7,244 bases of DNA from JADHUC01 sp964617665 (GTDB taxonomy: Bacteria > Planctomycetota > Planctomycetia > Pirellulales > Pirellulaceae), in NCBI GenBank assembly GCA_964617665.1, contig CAZUAH010000671.1, forward strand, positions 1-7,244, read 5' to 3'. Shown here one piece after another: positions 1-5,997 of the stretch (the stretch's first letter is position 1; each line of letters opens with the position of its first letter). A model generated the notes under the pieces. The model saw only the letters and a list, made by a program, of their open reading frames with translations, searched no databases and was not told where the DNA came from. The position numbers and the translations under genes were made by a program.

Positions 1-581
1 ACGCCGGCAACACGCCATTCCGCCTGTACAAGCAAAACCAGCACGAGGGCGGCATATCGTCGCCCCTGATCGCGCACTGGCCCGCGGGACTCAAAACCGC
101 CCCCGGCGCGATTACCCATCAGCCAGGACACCTGATCGACTTCATGGCCACCTTTATTGACTTAGCCGACGCGACGTATCCCGAACAGATCGGTGAGCGC
201 CTCATGGATCCGCTGCAGGGCAAATCGTTATTGCCTATTCTCCAAGGCGAAACACGCCAACCGCACGAAACGCTCTATTTCCACTTCGGCACCGATCGCG
301 CCCTACGGCAAGGCCCATGGAAGCTGGTCTCCGCCAAGCTTGGCCGATGGGAGCTCTACAATCTGGACGAGGACCGCACAGAATTGAACGACTTGTCCGA
401 GAAGCAGCCAGAGCAAGTCAAGGCCATGGCAGCCGAATGGTTCCGAATTGCTGAGCACGTCGATCGCCTCAAAAGCCGCGCGTTGTCTCCGGTCCGCGAC
501 GAGATCACATCGCTAAACTTCCGCAAGGACACCAGCTCTGGGTCTGCTTCCAACGAAAAACGAAAGAAAGCGAAAAGATAA
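1..581 (+). CDS. Sulfatase (S1 arylsulfatase-type), C-terminal part, 5' truncated
   Basis: Hydrolyses sulfate esters, in planctomycetes typically on sulfated polysaccharides, and is usually exported. The reading frame is open from base 3 to a TAA at 579-581, giving 192 visible residues. Near the start is a Lys-Gln-Asn-Gln-His-Glu-Gly-Gly stretch (visible residues 10-17) followed by Pro and a His-Trp-Pro-Ala-Gly segment. This is the conserved block of S1 sulfatases, and Lys10 is probably the sulfate-contacting lysine. Further on, 'ALRQGPWKLV', 'WELYNLDEDRTELNDL' and 'QPEQVKAMAAEW' form the usual C-terminal subdomain (arginine-glycine-x-tryptophan-lysine, then the 'ELYNL..D..E..DL' pattern). 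The formylglycine CxPxR site and metal ligands lie upstream of the window, so activity and subfamily cannot be judged. The protein ends in a Lys/Arg-rich tail. An internal Met at 144 is not the start, because conserved sequence continues upstream of it. It converges with the haem protein gene. Confidence 0.93.
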   Translation, partial: AGNTPFRLYKQNQHEGGISSPLIAHWPAGLKTAPGAITHQPGHLIDFMATFIDLADATYPEQIGERLMDPLQGKSLLPILQGETRQPHETLYFHFGTDRALRQGPWKLVSAKLGRWELYNLDEDRTELNDLSEKQPEQVKAMAAEWFRIAEHVDRLKSRALSPVRDEITSLNFRKDTSSGSASNEKRKKAKR

Positions 582-598
582 GAGAGAGCGTTCTCGGC

Positions 599-640
599 CC
601 CCGATTCCCTCCACCATGGAAGACGACAGGGAATTCGGGG
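599..640. terminator. Imperfect hairpin between convergent genes, possible bidirectional terminator
   Basis: The arms at 599-610 and 628-640 can pair over 12 bp with a single bulged T and a 17-nt loop. The left arm is CCCCGATTCCCT and the right arm is AGGGAATTCGGGG. The hairpin begins 17 bp after the sulfatase stop codon and lies about 70 bp beyond the stop of the converging minus-strand gene. No clear T-tract follows on either strand, so a canonical intrinsic terminator is not proven. Position and stem strength make transcription termination the simplest reading. Confidence 0.45.
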
Positions 641-712
641 CAGGTGAATGACAGTTTCAATGACCGTACGGAACAACTCTCGCTTGGCGGAAGCCACTAC
701 CTGGAATACGCA

Positions 713-3631
713 TTAGCGCCCCGCCTCGGTCACACAGCATGACGGTGCCGCATCCGGCATGTCCATCCGAGGCGTCTGTTTCATCAACTCGAGCATTGGC
801 TCGAAGGTCTTGATCACGGCTTGGTAGTCCGGGTCTTCCCTTGATTCGAAAACCACCGTGCCGCAGCGCTCGGTGCCGTCGTGCCCCTTGGCCAACGGTG
901 CCAACAGGAAGTCGTTCAAGTGAGGATTCTCGACTCGGACGCCCATACCACCCCACGGACCCCGTCCGCCGCTCCACTTCGTGGGTCGCCAGGTTGTGAG
1001 GATCTGTGAGTCGTTGCCTTCATGGCAAGATTGACATCGGCGAGCATACACGTCGTCCATCACACGCTGGAGGTTTTCCGGGAGCATCTGCCGACAGGCT
1101 GGCAGGTCCGGATGGGCCGTCTCGGCCGTGCCGTAGTACGGTACGTTCAGATCGATCCACATCAGGATCCGTCGGCGGCCTTCCTCGTCAAGCTCTATGC
1201 GAGGCTTGCCGTCTTCGTCCGGATGGCCGCTCAGGATCATATCGGCCAGCTTGCTTGCCGGCGAGCCCCATTGTTTGGGTCCGATCTGAAGGATGTTCCA
1301 TTCTTCGCCGTTGTACGTCGGAATCCAGTTCACATACGGACTGCCCGTCCTGTCTTGGTTCCTTCGGGCCAACACTTCGTAGGACACATTGAAGTAATCC
1401 GTCTTGTCGCAGGTCAGGTCGATGCCGTTGGGTTTGTCGTGGGGGTTGTGACACTTGACGCAATGCTCGTCCAAGACCGGTTGCACAATATGTGCATAGC
1501 TAAAACCAAGGCTGTCGAGCGCCCATTCGGGCTGCTGCAGATTCTGGGGTTCGCCCAGAGCCGCCAGTGGGACCTGCCTGTTGGGCGTATCCGACCGCGG
1601 TTCGTGACAACCGGTGCAACCTTGCGTTTCGCCGGGCATCAGGTGGGTGAAACTGCGCATTCGTTGAACGCCGCGACCTTCCGCATCCAACGCGATGAAG
1701 TAGATCGGTAAGCGGGCCGGCACTCTGAAGTAAGCCGAGCCGTCCTTGTCCACATCGGCAAAGCCCCAGACCTTTTTGGGCACGTAAGTCGCACCGCAGG
1801 ACACCAGAACGCGTTGGTAGCCGAACGCCGGTCGATGAATGCCGGGACTGTCGATCAGGGAACGGAGAACCTCCTGTACCACGGCAACTTGCTTGACCTC
1901 GCCCGGTTGGACATCCGGCCCCAAACCGTTGTACACGTCCTGAAGATAGACCGTCGCCCACTCGCCGGCTTGTTCCTCGTCCGGCAAGTTGCTGGTTGGC
2001 ATGGGGGGCCGAGGCCGCGATCGCAGTGGACGCGGATTGTAGAAGCCCAATTCGCGCGGCGCGAGCACCGTGCTCTGTTCCTGCCGGTCGTAGTCGCGAA
2101 GCAGGATCGTGCCGTCGTGTGAGACCAGGAAATACTGGTCGTCGACAGGGAAGGGGGTCTGATACGGGGCGCGCGGCCCATTCGAACTGACCTCGACGCC
2201 GCGCAGGCGGACTTCGGGAGTGATGTTCCGAATACCGGCTTGGGCGTTGTTGCCGAAGCTGGGATCAATGATGCCGATTGCACCTCGGCATGATCCGTTG
2301 TGCCCGGTCATGGTGCAGAGGATCGAAGTCGAGCCGGGTATCGCCTGTGGCTCGATGAACGTGGCTGGGTCCAGAACTCGGTTTCCGAAGAATCCCCTGA
2401 GCATGGTCCCGTCCACGTTGATCGTCCAGAGACTCTGGATCGGGATGGCAGGCCGGTCGACATACTCCCACCGACCGTATATCACTCGTCCGTCATTCAT
2501 CACAGCCGGCGTGAAATCGTTCAGGTAGTTGGCTGAAATGCAGTGCTGGTCCGAACCGTCGGAATTCATCGTGTACAGCGTGCCGACCGGCGTGAAGAAA
2601 CAGTAAGCGGCTTGTGGCCGCCGCGTAGACAGGAAAACGATCTTGCCATCCGGCAACCAGGCACCGTCGTAGTTGTGGTGATCGCCTTCGGTCAGTTGTG
2701 TCAGACTCGTACCATCCACGTTGATTGTGTAGACCTGGTAGTATTCCGACTGCCGGCGCCAACCGAACATGATCGTTTTGCCGTCATAGGACAAATCGCA
2801 ACTCTGAATCTGGCCGTCGGGGGTATCGACCAGTTGCTGGAGGCTGTCATCCGTTACGTCGTAGATGTACAGCCCGCCACCATTCTTCTGCCCCTCACAG
2901 TGATACGTGTAAACGTGCGAGGAACGGATGTGGTAGCGCTGTGCCACGACCATCTTTGTGAAGCCGAATTTGCCCGATTTGAGTTTGGCCGCCAATTCGG
3001 CCGATTCTTCGATCTCGGGTGGCGCGGGCGGCTCGAATCCGGGCAGATTCGGAGTCGGTATCTTGGATGGTGGAATGAACTTGCCCAATGCGTTTTCCGG
3101 AGGCGTGACGGAGAATATCTGGATTTCGGACGCGCCGGGGTTCGGACCGCCGTGGTTGGTCAGCAGTTTGAGCGTCAGTTTCGTCGCGGACACAGCCTTG
3201 GGCAGTTTGAATGGCTGAGGACCATGTCCAGCCTTGAACTGTCCCTTGACGATAGGCTCGGCCCCGTCGTCCGCATACAGCTCGAAGTCTTTCCAGTTTT
3301 CGCTCAGTGAAAATGCGGTGCGGCCGTAGTACACGAACGTCGCGACGGTAACCGCGTTCGGCCACTGGAACGAGACCGTAACACCCTGCGGATGATCGGC
3401 CCCTCGCGCACACCATGCCATGTCGACATCTGCGCGACACATCGGCGCGGGGATCTTGCCGTCGACCAGATTCTTCGCCACATACCGATCGCTGTACGAC
3501 GAACTGACCGTAATCTGAGCGTGTGCCGCCACGTTGTCCGGCAGTTTCGCATCCGCGACAGCCCTGCCGCTACAGAAAAGGCATCCCGCGACGCATACGA
3601 TCGCCGCTGTGTATCTAGTCAGTTCGCGCAT
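713..3631 (-). CDS. HzsA-related secreted tri-haem c protein: discoidin-like domain, beta-propeller, three CXXCH
   Basis: This 972-residue exported protein resembles the alpha subunit of hydrazine synthase in layout; its reaction is unknown. A signal sequence covers roughly residues 1-28. It could be cleaved by signal peptidase I near AVADA, and VAGC at 14-17 also fits a lipobox. Residues 30-175 look like a discoidin (F5/8 type C) beta-sandwich. Residues 220-530 hold TolB/PD40-like propeller repeats, such as 'YTINVDGTSLTQLT' (301-314) and 'LWTINVDGTMLRG' (401-413). Haem motifs are CTGCH (672-676), CVKCH (724-728) and CQSCH (866-870). In the known family (HZS alpha middle domain) a propeller precedes two haem domains; here a discoidin-like domain and a third CXXCH are added. 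The ATG at 3631 was chosen because GGGAG lies 7 nt upstream and the signal peptide follows. In-frame codons up to 3862 run into a repeat element. No HzsB or HzsC partner is visible, so anammox chemistry is unlikely. Alternatives are an electron-transfer or haem-redox protein bound to carbohydrate or the cell surface. Confidence 0.88.
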   Translation of the reverse strand: MRELTRYTAAIVCVAGCLFCSGRAVADAKLPDNVAAHAQITVSSSYSDRYVAKNLVDGKIPAPMCRADVDMAWCARGADHPQGVTVSFQWPNAVTVATFVYYGRTAFSLSENWKDFELYADDGAEPIVKGQFKAGHGPQPFKLPKAVSATKLTLKLLTNHGGPNPGASEIQIFSVTPPENALGKFIPPSKIPTPNLPGFEPPAPPEIEESAELAAKLKSGKFGFTKMVVAQRYHIRSSHVYTYHCEGQKNGGGLYIYDVTDDSLQQLVDTPDGQIQSCDLSYDGKTIMFGWRRQSEYYQVYTINVDGTSLTQLTEGDHHNYDGAWLPDGKIVFLSTRRPQAAYCFFTPVGTLYTMNSDGSDQHCISANYLNDFTPAVMNDGRVIYGRWEYVDRPAIPIQSLWTINVDGTMLRGFFGNRVLDPATFIEPQAIPGSTSILCTMTGHNGSCRGAIGIIDPSFGNNAQAGIRNITPEVRLRGVEVSSNGPRAPYQTPFPVDDQYFLVSHDGTILLRDYDRQEQSTVLAPRELGFYNPRPLRSRPRPPMPTSNLPDEEQAGEWATVYLQDVYNGLGPDVQPGEVKQVAVVQEVLRSLIDSPGIHRPAFGYQRVLVSCGATYVPKKVWGFADVDKDGSAYFRVPARLPIYFIALDAEGRGVQRMRSFTHLMPGETQGCTGCHEPRSDTPNRQVPLAALGEPQNLQQPEWALDSLGFSYAHIVQPVLDEHCVKCHNPHDKPNGIDLTCDKTDYFNVSYEVLARRNQDRTGSPYVNWIPTYNGEEWNILQIGPKQWGSPASKLADMILSGHPDEDGKPRIELDEEGRRRILMWIDLNVPYYGTAETAHPDLPACRQMLPENLQRVMDDVYARRCQSCHEGNDSQILTTWRPTKWSGGRGPWGGMGVRVENPHLNDFLLAPLAKGHDGTERCGTVVFESREDPDYQAVIKTFEPMLELMKQTPRMDMPDAAPSCCVTEAGR

Positions 3632-3638
3632 TTCGTGT

Positions 3639-3643
3639 CTCCC
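3639..3643 (-). promoter_or_regulatory. Shine-Dalgarno site fixing the start of the haem protein gene
   Basis: On the minus strand GGGAG lies 7 nt before the ATG at 3631. It supports that start over the in-frame upstream ATG at 3862. The protein beginning at 3631 opens with a basic n-region and a hydrophobic stretch typical of an export signal. Confidence 0.6.
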
Positions 3644-3709
3644 ACGTGTTCTTCGAGTATCTGTGTGAACTCCATCAAGCCCACGCCGAACCGTTGATTG
3701 CATCTGTCT

Positions 3710-3738
3710 ATCATATCCATCCTTGACATACGACGAAA
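3710..3738 (-). promoter_or_regulatory. Possible sigma70-like promoter of the haem protein gene
   Basis: On the minus strand TATGAT (3715 to 3710) matches the -10 consensus at five of six positions. It lies about 80 bp upstream of the chosen start codon. The best-spaced -35 at 17 bp, TTTCGT (3738 to 3733), is poor. Planctomycete promoters are often weakly conserved, so this is only a candidate. Confidence 0.25.
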
Positions 3739-3802
3739 GCCAAACCTCGCCGAGCGACCCGGAAGCGGTGGCAGAAGGCGGCCCGGGACTTGATACGGCC
3801 AG

Positions 3803-3933
3803 AGAACGTGTTTGGAAATGTGAGCCGTAGGCGCTAGCCTCGGGCGTAGGCGCGCTGTACATCAGGAAAGCCAGCCCGCGGCTAGCGCCGTCGGCTCACG
3901 AGATTAATGATCGCCCAATTGAAAACACGTTCT
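3803..3933. repeat. 131-bp nested inverted-repeat element (REP/MITE-like)
   Basis: The outer ends are an 11-bp perfect inverted repeat, AGAACGTGTTT at 3803-3813 and AAACACGTTCT at 3923-3933. Nested inside is a strong 26-nt inverted repeat at 3820-3845 and 3874-3899, identical at 23 of 26 positions, with a GGCGCTAGCC core and GTGAGCCG outer ends. The central loop is 28 nt (3846-3873). The spacers between outer and inner arms are unequal, 6 nt on the left and 23 nt on the right. It contains no open frame of note and sits 5 bp past the stop of the small gene and about 170 bp upstream of the haem protein start. The architecture fits a dispersed palindromic element or a non-autonomous mobile element. 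A 2-bp AG flanks each side, too short to count as a target duplication. Confidence 0.75.
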
Positions 3934-3938
3934 AGAAC

Positions 3939-4136
3939 TCAGGCCCGCGCTTCACCAAGCTTCTTCACGAGTTTGTTGTATTGTCCTTTGCTCAGAAACA
4001 CACGGTAGCAGCCGTTCTTCAAATCCACCTCGACACGATCCTTCGTCTCCGTATCCCAGCCTACGATCTGCCGTGAATACAAGTCGATGTCGATGAAGTA
4101 GTAGTACTTCGTGTTTGCATCTTGGCGGTTAGTCAT
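3939..4136 (-). CDS. Small hypothetical protein, 65 aa
   Basis: I do not recognise a named family. The protein opens MTNRQDANTKYYYFIDIDL and is followed by a charged middle and 'YRVFLSKGQYNKLVKKLGEA'. It has no signal peptide and no membrane segment. Alternating hydrophobic and polar residues suggest a short beta-rich fold ending in a helix (about residues 50-64). It is likely real: the frame is complete, codon use looks coding, GGAA lies 6 nt before the ATG, and no larger gene opposes it. It sits between two palindromic repeats of apparently one family. The fragment 'DLYSRQIVGW' (residues 18-27) resembles the first-Asp region of IS3-type integrase cores, but the rest does not follow that fold. 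It may be a conserved planctomycete small protein, or less likely a relic or domesticated piece. Confidence 0.6.
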   Translation of the reverse strand: MTNRQDANTKYYYFIDIDLYSRQIVGWDTETKDRVEVDLKNGCYRVFLSKGQYNKLVKKLGEARA

Positions 4137-4170
4137 TGTGTATTCCGCGTCTGGTTTAGCAACCTGAATC

Positions 4171-4228
4171 AGCCGCTGGGCGCTAGTCCACGGTTTGGAG
4201 GATAACCGGACGCTAGCGCGTGCCGGCT
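4171..4228. repeat. Second palindromic repeat with GCGCTAGC-type core
   Basis: The arms at 4171-4195 and 4204-4228 form an imperfect hairpin with an 8-nt loop; 17 of 25 positions are Watson-Crick pairs and three more are G-T. The left arm contains GGCGCTAG and the right arm CGCTAGCGCG; the outer ends are AGCCG and CGGCT, and the loop-proximal ends CGGTT and AACCG. The shared GCGCTAG core and AGCCG ends suggest a diverged member of the family seen at 3803-3933. It lies between the DinB-like gene and the small gene, so it could also stop transcription from the former. Confidence 0.6.
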
Positions 4229-4262
4229 AATCTTCACTCGTCGAACGAATCTGGTCGAGGCA

Positions 4263-4760
4263 CTAGTACCACATGCGTTCCAATCCAGCAGCACGGCGGG
4301 CGTCGGCCAGTTGGCCACGGTGCATGAACCAGTGATCGGATGCGTATTGGAAGCACTTTCGGCAAGTACCGAACAGTTCGTCGACCTTATCTGGGACGTT
4401 CGCGCTCGTCTGATCGAGGTCATCTTCATCGAGAGAGTCCAGCAACGAGACAGTCGACGCACGGGTCGCTCGGCATTCCGCCAGCGCGCGATCGAACGGA
4501 ACGAAGTGCTCGATGTCACCAGATACCTCATACCCATCGAACATTTCTTCCCAGTCGGCGAGCGGATTGGGTTCTCCGAGCATGAACTTGCGGATGAGCA
4601 GGGCCTCGATGTAGGCAAGGTGCCCAAGCACCCAGAGCGTGTGACAACCGCCTGTGGGCGTGGGGAACACCACGCAGTGCTCTCGCATCTCCTCAATTCT
4701 CGAGAGGACGATGTCTTCACTCCGCTTCAGATTTTCGCGAATCAAGTGGATGGATTGCAT
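4263..4760 (-). CDS. DinB-like metal-binding four-helix-bundle protein
   Basis: A 165-residue cytoplasmic protein of the DinB/YfiT-like superfamily, whose members are four-helix bundles that often bind a divalent metal through three histidines; some act as thiol S-transferases, others have no known role. The visible ligands fit: His47 in 'TLWVLGHLAYIEALLI', and His143 and His147 in 'SDHWFMHRGQLADARRAAGL'. The final HxxxHRGQ followed by a helix is the family hallmark, and length matches the usual 150-170. The ATG at 4760 was chosen because AGGG lies 5 nt upstream and the first helix ('LIRENLKRSEDIVLSRI') begins at once. The frame stays open to 4922, but those 54 extra codons look unlike the family. 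About 136 bp separates it from the YHS gene upstream. The substrate cannot be inferred from context. Confidence 0.82.
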   Translation of the reverse strand: MQSIHLIRENLKRSEDIVLSRIEEMREHCVVFPTPTGGCHTLWVLGHLAYIEALLIRKFMLGEPNPLADWEEMFDGYEVSGDIEHFVPFDRALAECRATRASTVSLLDSLDEDDLDQTSANVPDKVDELFGTCRKCFQYASDHWFMHRGQLADARRAAGLERMWY

Positions 4761-4896
4761 ACAAACCCTGCCAGGATCAAGAGTTCGTGTTTCCAGGTCG
4801 TCCGTCACGGGTCGCAACGGCGGACCGATAGAGGTGTGAATACCCACGGCCTCACAAAAGCCCCAGACAGCGTAAGGCCGTCCGGTGCATGCGTGG

Positions 4897-5700
4897 TCAT
4901 CTTGCCCGATGACGGCAGCCAAGCTTTCGCCGCTTGATTACATGGTTATTCTCCTCCGGCGTCTCTACTGGATCCGGCTCGACGCGAAACGTCCTCAGGG
5001 CCTCGGGGTGTCCTACGGTATCCGGATCGTTCGACGATTCAGGTTTCACTGTCAGCTCGGTAGCCCTCTGGATGTAGCGTTTGGGATCCGTGCAGAACGT
5101 CCCTAAGTTCTCTTCATTCGCGAAAAGATAGATGTCCATGCCGAAAAAGATCCCATGTTCACGACGCCCCAGGACGTTGATTCCCTCGTCCACCAAGGAG
5201 ACCGGATCGTTGCCGTCCAGTTTCGGGGAGTATTTGTCAGGATTCGCAAGAAAGGCCGACTGAGCGGCGCGGTCTTTGAACAGAAAGACGCAACCACGGT
5301 GAATGGCGCCGTACACCGGGTCGCCACGCACCCATCTGTTGTTATTCGTGAGTTCGACTGGGCAGAACCCATCCAGAAGCATCGGTGGAGTGGAAGGATC
5401 AACGGGAAGGGAGTCCCGCAGTGCCTTGGGGGACGCTTGCGGATCACCTTCGGGAACTTTTGGCTCATCACGGAAGTCAGGATCACGATGGCGCCGGAGG
5501 TCAGCGACGGTCTTCTCCATCGCGGTTATGCGACGACGCAAGTCCGTGGCGAGACTGCGCAATTCTCTGAGTTCGTTCTCGACTTCGGGCAAGTCCCTGG
5601 CGCTGGGCTCAGCCATCGCACTGTCAGCTATGACGAGGGCGTGCATGCCGTCAATGTGAGAAAGGGAGAGTAGTGCGGCCACAATCAGTCGATGTGTCAT
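4897..5700 (-). CDS. Secreted coiled-coil protein with tandem YHS-like domains
   Basis: A 267-residue exported protein. Residues 1-30 form a signal sequence with probable cleavage after AMA, just before Glu-Pro. Residues 38-71 ('VENELRELRSLATDLRRRI...') are a likely coiled coil. After a Pro-rich linker, residues 107-158 contain 'LLDGFCPVEL', 'HRGCVFLF' and 'FLANPDKYSP', the pattern of a YHS domain (a small fold found in metal- and copper-linked proteins). A second, shorter copy at about 178-210 has 'HGIFFGMDIYLFANEENLGTF' and 'DPKRY'. Candidate metal-binding cysteines are Cys113, Cys137 and Cys203. The role is not established; metal binding or delivery in the periplasm is an inference. AAGGAA lies 5 nt before the ATG. 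The last 50 or so residues are charged and look disordered. The nearest partners are a DinB-like gene downstream and a GH32 gene 297 bp upstream. Confidence 0.8.
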   Translation of the reverse strand: MTHRLIVAALLSLSHIDGMHALVIADSAMAEPSARDLPEVENELRELRSLATDLRRRITAMEKTVADLRRHRDPDFRDEPKVPEGDPQASPKALRDSLPVDPSTPPMLLDGFCPVELTNNNRWVRGDPVYGAIHRGCVFLFKDRAAQSAFLANPDKYSPKLDGNDPVSLVDEGINVLGRREHGIFFGMDIYLFANEENLGTFCTDPKRYIQRATELTVKPESSNDPDTVGHPEALRTFRVEPDPVETPEENNHVIKRRKLGCRHRAR

Positions 5701-5826
5701 GGCGTTTCCTTACGATCGTCAAACTGCAGCGATTGGTTTGGCAAGACAACTATGATTCTCGTGCACGTGTCGCGTGTTGTTGATCCGCGAACCTGCACGA
5801 TGATGCCCGTGTCCTCAGAGGTGGCA

Positions 5827-5854
5827 GTCTACCCCTTAAACTAAGTTGCGCCAA
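5827..5854 (-). promoter_or_regulatory. Possible sigma70-like promoter of the YHS gene
   Basis: On the minus strand TTGGCG (5854 to 5849) and TAGACT (5832 to 5827) are separated by 17 bp, each matching consensus at four of six positions. An overlapping alternative is TTGACG (5867 to 5862) with TAGTTT (5843 to 5838) at 18 bp. Either would give a leader of roughly 120-130 nt before the ATG at 5700. Evidence is by eye only. Confidence 0.28.
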
Positions 5855-5865
5855 GAATTTCCGTC

Positions 5866-5888
5866 AAAACGTTCCGGAAGGCCTCCGG
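5866..5888 (-). terminator. Weak terminator-like hairpin downstream of the GH32 gene
   Basis: On the minus strand CCGGA-GGCCT-TCCGG (5888 to 5874) can form a 5-bp stem with a 5-nt loop. It is followed 4 nt later by TTTT (5869 to 5866). It lies about 110 bp past the GH32 stop. The stem and T-tract are short, so termination is uncertain. Confidence 0.25.
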
Positions 5889-5997
5889 GACGCTATCGTG
5901 CGTACTCACGCAGGCCAACGTTCCAGTCCGCGCGGGGGGCGTTATCCTGGAGCTCTTGCCTGGTTTCCTGGTCGTGGCGGCAGTGGTGCACATCGCA

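Larger units (their letters stand above)
5701..5997. other. Intergenic region between the GH32 and YHS genes
   Basis: This 297-bp stretch has no convincing gene on either strand; the only frame entering it on the plus strand is antisense to the GH32 gene. It holds a weak terminator-like hairpin for the GH32 transcript and possible promoter hexamers for the YHS gene, both listed separately. Otherwise I see nothing in it. Confidence 0.6.

Noticed and set aside
1022..1711. 229-codon open frame on the plus strand
   Set aside because: It lies wholly antisense to the haem-protein gene, which has clear domains and haem motifs there. The translated product has no recognisable family features, and the frame is a GC-bias shadow.
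2543..3310. 255-codon open frame on the plus strand
   Set aside because: Antisense to the propeller and discoidin-like region of the haem-protein gene; no family features, and long antisense frames are expected at this base composition.
713..3631. Reading the window as part of an anammox hydrazine synthase cluster
   Set aside because: No HzsB, HzsC, hydrazine dehydrogenase or other anammox genes are present; the neighbours are carbohydrate enzymes, and the protein differs in domain layout and haem motifs.
3632..3862. 77-codon N-terminal extension of the haem protein
   Set aside because: It runs into the palindromic element, would bury the signal peptide, and the ATG at 3631 has a good Shine-Dalgarno sequence.
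3801..3935. AG dinucleotide on both sides of the 131-bp element as a target-site duplication
   Set aside because: Two bases are expected by chance often enough that this does not demonstrate transposition.
4846..4881. ACGGCCT/AGGCCGT inverted repeat downstream of the YHS gene
   Set aside because: A 7-bp stem with a 22-nt loop and no T-tract is too weak to call a terminator or regulatory element.
4761..4922. 54-codon N-terminal extension of the DinB-like protein
   Set aside because: DinB-like proteins begin directly with their first helix, which matches the ATG at 4760; the extension also overlaps the end of the YHS gene and has no family resemblance.
4311..4937. 208-codon open frame on the plus strand
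   Set aside because: Antisense to the DinB-like gene and its upstream region; no supporting motif, while the minus strand carries the DinB histidine pattern.
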